From NCBI RefSeq assembly GCF_014268745.2, contig NZ_JABWRB020000005.1:1-64000 (forward strand): a stretch of DNA of 64,000 nt. Reading direction: 5' to 3'. Position numbers and translations under genes: made by a program. The DNA comes from Pseudomonas zanjanensis (GTDB lineage Bacteria; Pseudomonadota; Gammaproteobacteria; Pseudomonadales; Pseudomonadaceae). The number at the start of each line of letters is the position of its first letter. Position 1 is the first letter of the stretch. The notes beneath the pieces were generated by a model. That model worked only from the letters and a program-made list of their open reading frames with translations. It had not been told where the DNA came from and did not search any database. Of the stretch, positions 1 through 7,693 are shown one piece after another.

Positions 1-6
1 TGGTGT

Positions 7-732
7 TTACGCCAATTTCTCGAACTTCAAATCCCACACCCCATGCCCAAGCCGTTCGCCACGGCGCTCGAACTTGGTGATCGGCCGTTCAGCCGGGCGC
101 GGCACGCACTTGCCGTCTTCGGCCAGGTTGCGATAACCCGGGGCGACGTTCATCACTTCCAGCATGTACTCGGCGTAGGGTTCCCAGTCGGTGGCCATGT
201 GTAGCACACCGCCGACCTTCAACTTGCTACGCACCAGCTCAGCGAACGACGCCTGGACGATCCGGCGCTTATGGTGACGGCTTTTGTGCCAGGGATCCGG
301 GAAGAACAGCATCAGCCGATCGAGACTGTTATCGGCCACGCAGCGGTTGAGCACTTCGATGGCGTCACAATCGTAGACCCGCAGGTTGGTCAGCCCTTGG
401 GTCAGTACGCCATTGAGCAGCGCACCGACGCCTGGACGGTGGACTTCCACACCAATGAAATCCTGCTCAGGTGAAGCGGCGGCCATCTCCAACAACGAGT
501 GGCCCATGCCAAAGCCGATTTCCAGCGAGCGCGGGGCCGAGCGGCCAAATACCTGGTCGAAGTCGACCGGTGCGTCAGCCAACGGCAGGACATAAAGCGG
601 CGCGCCCTGCTCCAGGCCACGCTGCTGGCCTTCAGTCATGCGCCCGGCGCGCATCACGAAACTCTTGATGCGGCGGTGCTGGCGCTCTTCGCCTTCTTCC
701 GGCAGGACCGGCGTGTCGTTCGATTCAGTCAT
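7..732 (-). CDS. trmB: tRNA (guanine-N7-)-methyltransferase TrmB
   Basis: Transfers a methyl group from S-adenosylmethionine to N7 of G46 in the variable loop of tRNA. The 241-residue protein has the family hallmarks: the SAM-binding stretch LEIGFGMGHSLLEMA near residue 70, the motif FFPDPWHKSRHHKRR near 145, and the C-terminal TKFERRGERLGHGVWDL that binds guanine and SAM. A TTG codon precedes the ATG directly; I place the start at the ATG (732), which fits the family. The stop is 7 bases from the window edge, so the gene is complete. It lies 9 bases downstream of thiG on the same strand and is probably co-transcribed with thiS-thiG, the arrangement seen in other Pseudomonas. Confidence 0.95.
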   Translation of the reverse strand: MTESNDTPVLPEEGEERQHRRIKSFVMRAGRMTEGQQRGLEQGAPLYVLPLADAPVDFDQVFGRSAPRSLEIGFGMGHSLLEMAAASPEQDFIGVEVHRPGVGALLNGVLTQGLTNLRVYDCDAIEVLNRCVADNSLDRLMLFFPDPWHKSRHHKRRIVQASFAELVRSKLKVGGVLHMATDWEPYAEYMLEVMNVAPGYRNLAEDGKCVPRPAERPITKFERRGERLGHGVWDLKFEKLA

Positions 733-741
733 CAATGGCTC

Positions 742-1536
742 TTACTTGATCAGACCATCCAGCGGCGAGGAGGCGCTGGCGTAAAGTTTTTTCGGCATGC
801 GCCCGGCCAGGTACGCCAGGCGACCGGCGACGATGGCGTGTTTCATGGCTTCGGCCATCAGGATCGGCTGCTGGGCGTGGGCGATGGCCGAGTTCATCAG
901 CACCGCTTCGCAACCCAGTTCCATGGCAATGGTGGCGTCGGAGGCGGTACCGACACCGGCATCCACCAACACCGGGATCTTGGCTTCTTCCAGGATGATC
1001 TGCAGGTTGTACGGGTTGCAGATCCCCAGGCCCGTGCCGATCAGGCCGGCCAGCGGCATGACCGCGATGCAGCCGATCTCCGCCAGTTGACGGGCAATGA
1101 TCGGGTCGTCGCTGGTGTAGACCATCACGTCGAAACCTTCCTTGACCAGGGTCTCGGCGGCCTTGAGGGTTTCGATCACGTTGGGGAACAGGGTCTTCTG
1201 GTCCGCCAGCACTTCCAGCTTCACCAGGTTGTGGCCGTCGAGCAGCTCACGGGCCAGGCGGCAGGTGCGCACAGCCTCGATGGCGTCGAAGCAACCGGCG
1301 GTGTTCGGCAGGATGGTGTAGCGATCCGGCGGCAGGATATCCAGCAGGTTCGGTTCGCCCGGGTTCTGGCCGATGTTGGTCCGGCGCACGGCGACGGTCA
1401 CGATCTCGGCGCCCGAGGCCTCGATGGCCAGGCGGGTCTCTTCCATATCGCGGTATTTGCCGGTGCCTACCAGCAAGCGCGACTGGTAGGTACGACCGGC
1501 CAGGACGAAGGGCTTGTCGCTACGAACGATGCTCAT
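742..1536 (-). CDS. thiG: Thiazole synthase ThiG
   Basis: Forms the thiazole phosphate ring of thiamine from 1-deoxy-D-xylulose 5-phosphate, dehydroglycine and the sulfur carried by ThiS thiocarboxylate. The protein has 264 residues, typical length. The Schiff-base lysine is K106 in HNLVKLEVL, and the TIM-barrel phosphate-binding segments MPLAGLIGTGLG and VDAGVGTASDA are present. The ATG has a good ribosome binding site (AGAGGA). thiS lies 54 bases upstream and trmB follows closely. No thiamine pyrophosphate riboswitch is evident upstream. Confidence 0.97.
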   Translation of the reverse strand: MSIVRSDKPFVLAGRTYQSRLLVGTGKYRDMEETRLAIEASGAEIVTVAVRRTNIGQNPGEPNLLDILPPDRYTILPNTAGCFDAIEAVRTCRLARELLDGHNLVKLEVLADQKTLFPNVIETLKAAETLVKEGFDVMVYTSDDPIIARQLAEIGCIAVMPLAGLIGTGLGICNPYNLQIILEEAKIPVLVDAGVGTASDATIAMELGCEAVLMNSAIAHAQQPILMAEAMKHAIVAGRLAYLAGRMPKKLYASASSPLDGLIK

Positions 1537-1590
1537 GGGAAATCCTCTGTTGGGGTGAGGTTCTTGCGAAATGCTGCGAAACCGAGGCGA

Positions 1591-1791
1591 CTAGCCGCCG
1601 CCGATGGCATGGACCACTTCGACCGAATCACCGTCGTTCAACGTGGTTTCGGCGTGCTGGCTGCGCGGGACGATATCCAGATTGAGTTCCACCGCGACGC
1701 GGCGTCCGGTGAGTTCCAGACGGGTCAGCAGGGCCGCAACGGTTTCACCGTCGGGCAGTTCAAGGGGTTCGCCGTTCAACTGAATGCGCAT
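1591..1791 (-). CDS. thiS: Sulfur carrier protein ThiS
   Basis: Small ubiquitin-like carrier whose C-terminal glycine is adenylated and thiocarboxylated to donate sulfur to ThiG. Beginning at MRIQLNGEP the protein has 66 residues, the family length; upstream in-frame ATGs at 1806 and 1809 would add only a poorly conserved six-residue tail and have no better ribosome binding site. The chain ends HAIGGG; most family members end in GG, so one extra glycine is present here, as in other pseudomonads as far as I recall. Directly upstream of thiG. Confidence 0.93.
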   Translation of the reverse strand: MRIQLNGEPLELPDGETVAALLTRLELTGRRVAVELNLDIVPRSQHAETTLNDGDSVEVVHAIGGG

Positions 1792-1882
1792 GCCGGATGC
1801 CGCCATCATTTTTAGGGGCTGGCATTCTAGCCCGATCAGTCTGGGTGACCCAAGCCCCTTGGTCAGCTACGAGCCACAAGCT

Positions 1883-2263
1883 TCAAGCGGCAAGTTGCAG
1901 GCGCCAGGCCGCGATGCCCAGGCACAACCAGCCGATCAGGAAGGCCACGCCGCCCAAGGGCGTGATGATGCCCAGCTTGGTAACGCCTGTAAGGGTCAAC
2001 AAATACAGGCTGCCGGAGAACAACAGGATACCGATCACAAAGGAAACCCCAGCCCAGGTGACGATGCGTCCGGGAATGTGCGTGGCCAGCAGCGCGACGC
2101 CCAGCAACGCCAGGGTGTGGACCAGTTGGTAGGTGACGCCGGTGTGGAAAATCGCCAGGTAATCGGCGCTCAGGCGGCTTTTCAGGCCATGGGCGGCGAA
2201 TGCCCCCAACGCCACGCCTGTGAAACCGAAAAAAGCCGCCAGCATCAGAAAGCTACGCAACAT
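1883..2263 (-). CDS. DUF423 family small membrane protein
   Basis: A 126-residue integral membrane protein of the DUF423 (YgdD-like) family, function unknown. The signature GFTGVALGAFAAHGLK sits near residue 12, followed by four predicted membrane helices (about 1-22, 45-63, 68-90, 96-122). The ATG at 2263 is preceded by GGAG at suitable distance. It diverges from mtgA with a 73-base gap that must hold both promoters. The last codons run into a repeat-like stretch (1860-1910), so the extreme C-terminus may vary among strains; that is an inference. Confidence 0.88.
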   Translation of the reverse strand: MLRSFLMLAAFFGFTGVALGAFAAHGLKSRLSADYLAIFHTGVTYQLVHTLALLGVALLATHIPGRIVTWAGVSFVIGILLFSGSLYLLTLTGVTKLGIITPLGGVAFLIGWLCLGIAAWRLQLAA

Positions 2264-2297
2264 GGGAACTCCAATCAGACTCGGTGGGCAGGGTCTG

Positions 2298-2303
2298 TAT
2301 AAT
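2298..2303 (+). promoter_or_regulatory. Candidate sigma-70 -10 box for mtgA
   Basis: A perfect TATAAT lies 34 bases upstream of the mtgA start. No convincing -35 hexamer is seen at the usual spacing, so this is only a candidate. Confidence 0.35.
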
Positions 2304-2336
2304 GGCCCGCTCGACGGGTTCGGCCAAGCCATCTCT

Positions 2337-3059
2337 ATGCTGCGTACATTGTTTCGACGATTCCTTAAAGCCCTGCTCTGGTTCGCCGTCGGCAGCGTTG
2401 TGCTGGTGCTGCTGTTTCGCGTGGTGCCACCACCGTTCACCGCGCTGATGATCGAGCGCAAGGTTGAATCCTGGTTCAACGGCGAGCCGATCGACCTGCA
2501 GCGCGACTGGCAACCTTGGGACCAGATATCCGACAGCCTCAAGGTTGCGGTAATTGCTGGCGAAGACCAGAAATTCCCCGAACACTGGGGCTTCGACATC
2601 GGTGCGATCCAGGCCGCCTTCGCCCACAATGGCCGTGGCGGCTCGATCCGCGGCGCCAGCACCCTCAGCCAGCAAGTCTCGAAAAACCTGTTCCTGTGGT
2701 CGGGCCGCAGCTGGCTGCGCAAAGGCCTGGAGGCCTGGTTCACCGCACTGATCGAAGTGTTCTGGCCCAAGCAGCGGATCCTCGAGGTGTACCTCAATAG
2801 CGTGGAGTGGGATGACGGCGTGTTTGGAGCGGAAGCGGCGGCGCGGCATCACTTTCGCGTGGGCGCGGGTGCATTGTCTCGGCAACAGGCCAGCCTGTTG
2901 GCGGCGGTGTTGCCCAACCCGCGAAAATGGAGCGCAAGCCGGCCGAGCCCCTACGTGCTACGGCGGGCGGGTTGGATTCGCCAGCAGATGGGCCAGTTGG
3001 GGGGCGCCGGTTATCTATTGCAGCTGAATGAGTCGCGGCGGGCGCCCTGGGCGCAATAA
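2337..3059 (+). CDS. mtgA: Monofunctional biosynthetic peptidoglycan transglycosylase
   Basis: Polymerises lipid II into glycan strands without transpeptidase activity; inner membrane, facing the periplasm. The 240-residue protein has one N-terminal membrane helix (about residues 10-30) and a GT51 domain. Recognisable motifs are the catalytic-glutamate region AGEDQKFPEHWGFD, the RGASTLSQQ motif and RILEVYLNSVEW. The open frame extends further upstream, but family length and the hydrophobic start favour the ATG at 2337. It converges with rpoH and shares the terminator at 3202-3238. Confidence 0.95.
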   Translation: MLRTLFRRFLKALLWFAVGSVVLVLLFRVVPPPFTALMIERKVESWFNGEPIDLQRDWQPWDQISDSLKVAVIAGEDQKFPEHWGFDIGAIQAAFAHNGRGGSIRGASTLSQQVSKNLFLWSGRSWLRKGLEAWFTALIEVFWPKQRILEVYLNSVEWDDGVFGAEAAARHHFRVGAGALSRQQASLLAAVLPNPRKWSASRPSPYVLRRAGWIRQQMGQLGGAGYLLQLNESRRAPWAQ

Positions 3060-3079
3060 CCAAGACCCTGGAGACCCCT

Positions 3080-3169
3080 TGTGGGAGCGGGCTTGCTCGC
3101 GAATGCGGTGCACCAGATACATTGATGTGGACTGGCACACCGCATTCGCGAGCAAGCCCGCTCCCACAG
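3080..3169. repeat. REP pair (REPIN), GCGGGCTTGCTCGC family
   Basis: Two inverted copies of the REP core face each other over a short spacer, directly after mtgA. The flanks (GAATGCGGTG and CACCGCATTC) also pair, so the transcript can fold into one long hairpin. Confidence 0.9.
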
Positions 3170-3201
3170 GTGGAGTGTCAGGTCCAAGATTGAGCACAAA
3201 C

Positions 3202-3238
3202 AAAAACGCCCCGATCATCACTGATCGGGGCGTTTTTT
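3202..3238. terminator. Bidirectional terminator between mtgA and rpoH
   Basis: A perfect GC-rich stem (CGCCCCGATCA / TGATCGGGGCG) with a short loop is flanked by an A-run on the left and a T-run on the right, so it can end both convergent transcripts. Confidence 0.93.
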
Positions 3239-3255
3239 ATTGTCGCTATCGCAGG

Positions 3256-4110
3256 TCAAGCCGCGATCGAGACCTTGAGCTTGTTCATCGCGCTCTTCTC
3301 AAGCTGGCGAATCCGCTCGGCCGACACGTTGTACTTCTGCGCCAGGTCGTGCAGCGTGGCTTTTTCCTCGGCCAGCCAGCGCTGGTAGAGGATGTCGCGG
3401 CTGCGCTCGTCCAGCACTTCCAGTGCTTCGTGCAGGTTGGTATTGGAGTTGTCGCTCCAGTCGGCGTCTTCCAGTTGACGCGCCGGGTCGTACCGGTGGT
3501 CTTCCAGGTAGTTGGCCGGCGATTGGAAAGCGCTGTCGTCGTCCGCTTCGGCGGCCGGGTCGAAGGCCATGTCATGGCCGGTCAGGCGGCTTTCCATCTC
3601 GCGCACTTCCCGAGGCTCCACGCCCAGGCTTTCGGCAACGCGATGGACTTCCTCGTTGTTCAGCCAGGCCAGACGCTTCTTCTGGCTGCGCAGATTGAAG
3701 AACAGCTTGCGCTGGGCCTTGGTGGTCGCGACTTTCACGATGCGCCAGTTGCGCAAGATGAACTCGTGGATTTCCGCCTTGATCCAGTGCACGGCAAACG
3801 ACACCAGGCGTACACCCATTTCCGGGTTGAAACGCTTGACCGCCTTCATCAGGCCAACGTTGCCTTCCTGGATCAGGTCGGCCTGGGCCAGCCCGTAGCC
3901 GGAATAGCTGCGGGCGATATGTACGACAAAACGCAGGTGGGCGAGCACCATCTGCCGAGCCGCCTCAAGATCCTGCTCATAGTAGAGACTCTCGGCCAGT
4001 TCACGCTCCTGCTCGGGGGTCAGCAGCGGGATGCTGTTGACCGTGTGCACATAGGCCTCCAGGTTCGCACCCGGGACCAGAGCATAAGCAGGTTGCAAAG
4101 AAGTGGTCAT
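3256..4110 (-). CDS. rpoH: RNA polymerase sigma-32 factor RpoH
   Basis: Heat-shock sigma factor directing RNA polymerase to chaperone and protease promoters. The 284-residue protein contains region 2 (DLIQEGNVGLMKAVKRF and the adjacent -10 recognition helix), the RpoH box QRKLFFNLRSQKKR near residue 130 that separates this family from other group 3 sigmas, and region 4 ending in the helix-turn-helix NVSAERIRQLEKSAMNKLK. The ATG at 4110 follows a strong GGAGG. It lies 112 bases after ftsX on the same strand, the usual pseudomonad and enterobacterial order. The upstream gap holds a candidate extracytoplasmic-stress promoter. Confidence 0.98.
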   Translation of the reverse strand: MTTSLQPAYALVPGANLEAYVHTVNSIPLLTPEQERELAESLYYEQDLEAARQMVLAHLRFVVHIARSYSGYGLAQADLIQEGNVGLMKAVKRFNPEMGVRLVSFAVHWIKAEIHEFILRNWRIVKVATTKAQRKLFFNLRSQKKRLAWLNNEEVHRVAESLGVEPREVREMESRLTGHDMAFDPAAEADDDSAFQSPANYLEDHRYDPARQLEDADWSDNSNTNLHEALEVLDERSRDILYQRWLAEEKATLHDLAQKYNVSAERIRQLEKSAMNKLKVSIAA

Positions 4111-4159
4111 ACGAAAAAACCTCCAACTTACATAACTCGTGCAGTTCAGCACTGCGAAA

Positions 4160-4186
4160 ATTGACCGGGAACCGTAGGACAAGTTC
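4160..4186 (-). promoter_or_regulatory. Candidate AlgU/sigma-E promoter of rpoH
   Basis: On the minus strand GAACTT is followed after exactly 16 bases by TCAAT, close to the AlgU consensus GAACTT-N16/17-TCTGA. P. aeruginosa rpoH is known to have an AlgU-dependent promoter in this gap. The match is visible; activity is inferred. Confidence 0.5.
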
Positions 4187-4222
4187 CCACAAAAACCGAA
4201 AGGTCAATACGCGCAAAAAACA

Positions 4223-5245
4223 CTATTTTGGCGCAAGCTCACGCAAGTGGCGTGCGACCGCAATCCATGCACCGATATAACCCAACAGCACCGCGCCAAG
4301 CAAGAGCGACAGACCGTCGGCGACTGGTACTCCGGCCAGCGAGAAATCACTGCCGTACAAACCGGCCAGCCCCACTACCGCATCGTTCAGCCAATCCAGG
4401 CCAAACGCCAATACGCCCCAAGACAGAATGCCGGCACCGAAGCCATACAGCGCCCCCATATAAAGGAAGGGCCTGCGTACATAACTGTCCGTACCGCCGA
4501 CGAGTTTAATCACTTCTATCTCGGTGCGGCGGTTTTCAATATGAAGACGAATGGTATTGCCTATCACCAAAAGTAATGCAGAAACCAGCAGCACCGTCAG
4601 ACCAAAGACAAACCGGTCGCCAAGCTTGAGGATCGCCGCCAGACGCTCGACCCAGACTAGATCAAGTTGCGCCTGTTGTACCTTCGGCAACTCGGAAAGT
4701 CTTTGTCTTAATGCTTCAAGGGCCGGCTTGTCGACCTCGTTCGGCGTCACCAGCACCACGCCTGGCAGCGGATTCTCCGGCAACTCCTTGAGGGCATCGC
4801 CCAGGCCGGACTGCTGCTGGAATTCCTCCAGCGCCTGCTCGCGCCCGATGTATTCGGCATCGGACACGCCTGGCATGGCCTTGATTTGCTCACGCAACGC
4901 CTGGCCTTCACCAGGGCTGGCGTCCATCTGCAGGTAGAGGGAAATCTGCGCGGCGCGCTGCCAGGAACCGCCGAGGCGCTCCACATTATTTAGCAATAAT
5001 GACAGCCCCATGGGCAGGCTCAAGGCAACCGCCATCACCATGCAGGTAAAGAAGCTGCCGATGGGCTGCTTGCCCAGGCGCCGCAGGCTGTCCAGCAGGC
5101 TGGCGCGATGGCTTTCGATCCAGGCGCGCAGCAGCGTGGCGAAGTCCGGGCCGTCGTCATCGTCGCGCTTTTTCTTTTGCGGCTGCGGATCGGAGGCCTT
5201 CGGGGCCACGCGTTCGGCCACTTTCGGGCTGCGAGTAGCACTCAT
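4223..5245 (-). CDS. ftsX: Cell division protein FtsX
   Basis: Membrane partner of FtsE. The FtsEX complex sits at the septum and activates peptidoglycan hydrolases through periplasmic adaptors. The 340-residue protein has a long charged cytoplasmic N-terminus (lysine/aspartate-rich, residues 1-60), a first membrane helix around 65-88, a periplasmic loop of about 120 residues, and three C-terminal helices from residue 215 onward. Its start overlaps the ftsE stop by four bases (ATGA), indicating translational coupling. Confidence 0.96.
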   Translation of the reverse strand: MSATRSPKVAERVAPKASDPQPQKKKRDDDDGPDFATLLRAWIESHRASLLDSLRRLGKQPIGSFFTCMVMAVALSLPMGLSLLLNNVERLGGSWQRAAQISLYLQMDASPGEGQALREQIKAMPGVSDAEYIGREQALEEFQQQSGLGDALKELPENPLPGVVLVTPNEVDKPALEALRQRLSELPKVQQAQLDLVWVERLAAILKLGDRFVFGLTVLLVSALLLVIGNTIRLHIENRRTEIEVIKLVGGTDSYVRRPFLYMGALYGFGAGILSWGVLAFGLDWLNDAVVGLAGLYGSDFSLAGVPVADGLSLLLGAVLLGYIGAWIAVARHLRELAPK

Positions 5246-5913
5246 ACGCCGGCCTCCCCGTCACCGATCAGTCGACCGCGTTGCAAGGTGAGCATGCGGT
5301 GACGCATGCGCGCGATCAGTGCCAGGTCGTGACTGGCGATCAGCACGCTGGTGCCCAGGCGGTTGATGTCTTCGAACACGCCCATGATTTCCGCCGCCAG
5401 GCGCGGGTCGAGGTTACCGGTGGGTTCGTCCGCCAGCAGCAAGGCCGGGCGATGGACGATGGCGCGGGCGATGCCGACGCGCTGTTGCTGGCCGGTGGAC
5501 AGGTCGCCTGGGTACAGGTCGGTCTTGTCCGACAGGGCCACGCGCTCCAGGGCCGAGTCCACGCGCTTGACGATCTCGGACTTGGACAAGCCGAGGATCT
5601 GCAACGGCAACGCCACGTTGTTGAACACCGTGCGGTCGAACAGCAATTGGTGATTCTGGAACACCACGCCGATCTGCCGCCGCAGGTAGGGGATCTGGGC
5701 ATTGCTGATGGTGCTCAGGTCCTGGCCGGCCAGCAGCAGTTTGCCAGTAGACGGTCGTTCCATCGCCAGCAACAGGCGCAGCAGGGTACTTTTACCGGCG
5801 CCGGAATGGCCGGTGACAAACAGAAACTCGCCCCGACGGACCCGAAAGCTCAGCTCATGCAAGCCGACATGACCGTTCGGATAGCGTTTACCGACCTGTT
5901 CGAAACGAATCAT
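5242..5913 (-). CDS. ftsE: Cell division ATP-binding protein FtsE
   Basis: ABC-type ATPase that energises FtsX. In its 223 residues one sees Walker A GHSGAGKST (35-43), the Q-loop FQNHQLL, the signature LSTGQQQRVGIARA, Walker B ALLLADEPTGNLD and the switch histidine in IASHD. The gene overlaps ftsY by four bases upstream and ftsX by four bases downstream, giving a tightly coupled ftsY-ftsE-ftsX unit. Confidence 0.97.
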   Translation of the reverse strand: MIRFEQVGKRYPNGHVGLHELSFRVRRGEFLFVTGHSGAGKSTLLRLLLAMERPSTGKLLLAGQDLSTISNAQIPYLRRQIGVVFQNHQLLFDRTVFNNVALPLQILGLSKSEIVKRVDSALERVALSDKTDLYPGDLSTGQQQRVGIARAIVHRPALLLADEPTGNLDPRLAAEIMGVFEDINRLGTSVLIASHDLALIARMRHRMLTLQRGRLIGDGEAGV

Positions 5914-7349
5914 GAATGCTCCCGCTCGGCAAACAGTGCCTGGACAAAGGGCTCGGCTTCAAAGGTGCGCAAATCGTCGATGCCTTCGCCCACGCCGATG
6001 TAGCGAATGGGCAGGCCGAACTGCTTGGCCAGGGCGAAGATCACCCCGCCCTTGGCCGTGCCGTCGAGCTTGGTCAGGGCCAGCCCGGTCAGTTCGACGG
6101 TCTGGTTGAACTGCTTGGCCTGGTTGATGGCGTTCTGACCGGTACCGGCGTCCAGCACCAGCAGCACTTCGTGGGGCGCGTCAGCGTCGAGCTTGCCGAT
6201 CACCCGGCGCACCTTTTTCAATTCTTCCATCAGGTTGTCTTTGGTGTGCAAGCGACCGGCAGTGTCGGCGATCAGCACATCGATGCCACGGGCCTTGGCC
6301 GCTTGTACAGCGTCGAAGATCACCGAGGCGGAGTCGGCACCAGTGTGCTGGGCGATCACCGGGATCTTGTTGCGCTCGCCCCACACTTGCAGCTGTTCGA
6401 CCGCGGCGGCGCGGAAGGTGTCGCCCGCGGCCAGCATGACTTTCTTGCCTTCGAGCTGCAGCTTCTTGGCCAGCTTGCCGATGGTGGTGGTCTTGCCGGC
6501 GCCGTTGACGCCCACGACCAGAATCACGAACGGCTTGTTCTGCGAAGCCACCACCAGGGGTTTTTCCACCGGCTTGAGCAGGCTGGTCAGCTCGCCTTGC
6601 AGGGATTTGTACAGGGCATCGGCGTCGGTCAGCTGCTTGCGCGCGACCTTCTGGGTCAGGCTCTGGATGATCACCGACGTGGCCTCGACACCGACATCGG
6701 CAGTCAGCAGGCGGGTTTCGATGTCTTCCAGCAATTCGTCATCGATGACTTTCTTGCCCAGGAAGAGGCTGGCCATGCCTTCGCCGATGCTGGCGCTGGT
6801 CTTGGACAGACCCTGTTTGAGGCGGGCGAAGAAGCCGACCTTGTTCTCTTCGGCCGTGCGTGGCGGCTCGGCCGGAGTCGGAACCTCAGCCGGAGCAGGC
6901 TCTGGCTCAGGAACGGGTTGAGGCGCGGCGGGCGTAATGACGGACGCTGGCGCTTCGGCAACCGGCGCCTCGACCGGCTTCTCGACAGGTTGCGTCGTTG
7001 CCGGAATCGGTGGAGGGGTATGCGCTGCTTCGTCCTCGACCAGCGCAACCGGCTCTTCCGCCACCGGCAAGGTCAGCCAAGGGGTTTGCCCGGCCGGCGG
7101 GGTCAGCGGCTGCTCGGCCAGCGGCTCAGGCGCGAGCTCGGGTTCAGGCTCGGCCGGCTGCAGCACCGGCTCGGCAATCGGCAGGACGATGGGCGCCGCC
7201 TCTTCGGCCACTGTTTCGGCGGCGGGCTCAGGCAGCGCTTCTGGCTGTTCGACGACGGTTTCCTGCGGCTTCTTGCGCAGCCATCCGAACAGGCTTTTTT
7301 TCTCGCCAGCCGCAGCTGGGGTCTTCTTGTCGTCGTTGGAACCAAACAT
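5910..7349 (-). CDS. ftsY: Signal recognition particle receptor FtsY
   Basis: Receptor GTPase that docks SRP-bound ribosomes at the inner membrane for co-translational insertion. It has 479 residues. The first 170 or so form the acidic, proline/alanine/glutamate-rich A domain. They are followed by the N domain and the G domain, with G1 GVNGAGKTTTIGKLA, DTFRAAAVEQL, G3 DTAGR and G4 TKLD. The A domain is low-complexity and its length varies among species. The ATG at 7349 begins MFGSNDDKK; no strong ribosome binding site precedes it. Confidence 0.97.
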   Translation of the reverse strand: MFGSNDDKKTPAAAGEKKSLFGWLRKKPQETVVEQPEALPEPAAETVAEEAAPIVLPIAEPVLQPAEPEPELAPEPLAEQPLTPPAGQTPWLTLPVAEEPVALVEDEAAHTPPPIPATTQPVEKPVEAPVAEAPASVITPAAPQPVPEPEPAPAEVPTPAEPPRTAEENKVGFFARLKQGLSKTSASIGEGMASLFLGKKVIDDELLEDIETRLLTADVGVEATSVIIQSLTQKVARKQLTDADALYKSLQGELTSLLKPVEKPLVVASQNKPFVILVVGVNGAGKTTTIGKLAKKLQLEGKKVMLAAGDTFRAAAVEQLQVWGERNKIPVIAQHTGADSASVIFDAVQAAKARGIDVLIADTAGRLHTKDNLMEELKKVRRVIGKLDADAPHEVLLVLDAGTGQNAINQAKQFNQTVELTGLALTKLDGTAKGGVIFALAKQFGLPIRYIGVGEGIDDLRTFEAEPFVQALFAEREHS

Positions 7350-7693
7350 GGAGGACGGCTATCTCACGGTAGCGACGCGCCACGAGGGCGCCTCGGTGAT
7401 AAATATTCAATGCTGAACAGACTGCGTTTCATCCAGCTTGTTCACGCGCAACATTTTGTCGAAGCGTCCCCAGGACGCCTCAAAGTCGATTTTTTCGAAG
7501 GACTGGTACGGCATCATCGGCGAAAACGTCGGGATCAACGAGCAAACCCAAGGTTTCTCCGGGGAACCCAGACAACCCCGGGCCGATAAAAGGCCCGATA
7601 GGCGTGGCCGCCAGTAAAACGGATCAGTATCCTAGCACCTCCTCGCCTGCTGAGGCTAAGACCTAGCAGGCAACCCAACAGGTTTAAACACGA
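7350..7693. other. Divergent intergenic region ftsY / M16 peptidase
   Basis: 344 bases without a convincing gene. It must hold the promoters for ftsY (leftward) and the peptidase operon (rightward). A G+C-rich inverted segment around 7555-7610 is visible, but I could not identify a clear -35/-10 pair on either strand. Confidence 0.4.

Noticed and set aside
499..1815. Long open frame on the plus strand across trmB, thiG and thiS
   Set aside because: Antisense to three recognised genes; histidine/glutamine/glycine-rich translation typical of shadow frames in GC-rich DNA.
1792..1882. Thiamine pyrophosphate riboswitch upstream of thiS
   Set aside because: The conserved CTGAGA and ACCTGA elements are not seen in this short gap.
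3080..3169. Evenly spaced palindromes considered as a CRISPR array
   Set aside because: They are paired REP sequences scattered over the window, with no regular spacers and no cas genes.
5916..7589. Long plus-strand open frame opposite ftsY
   Set aside because: Shadow of the GC-rich ftsY A domain; low-complexity leucine/arginine/glycine product, no homology.
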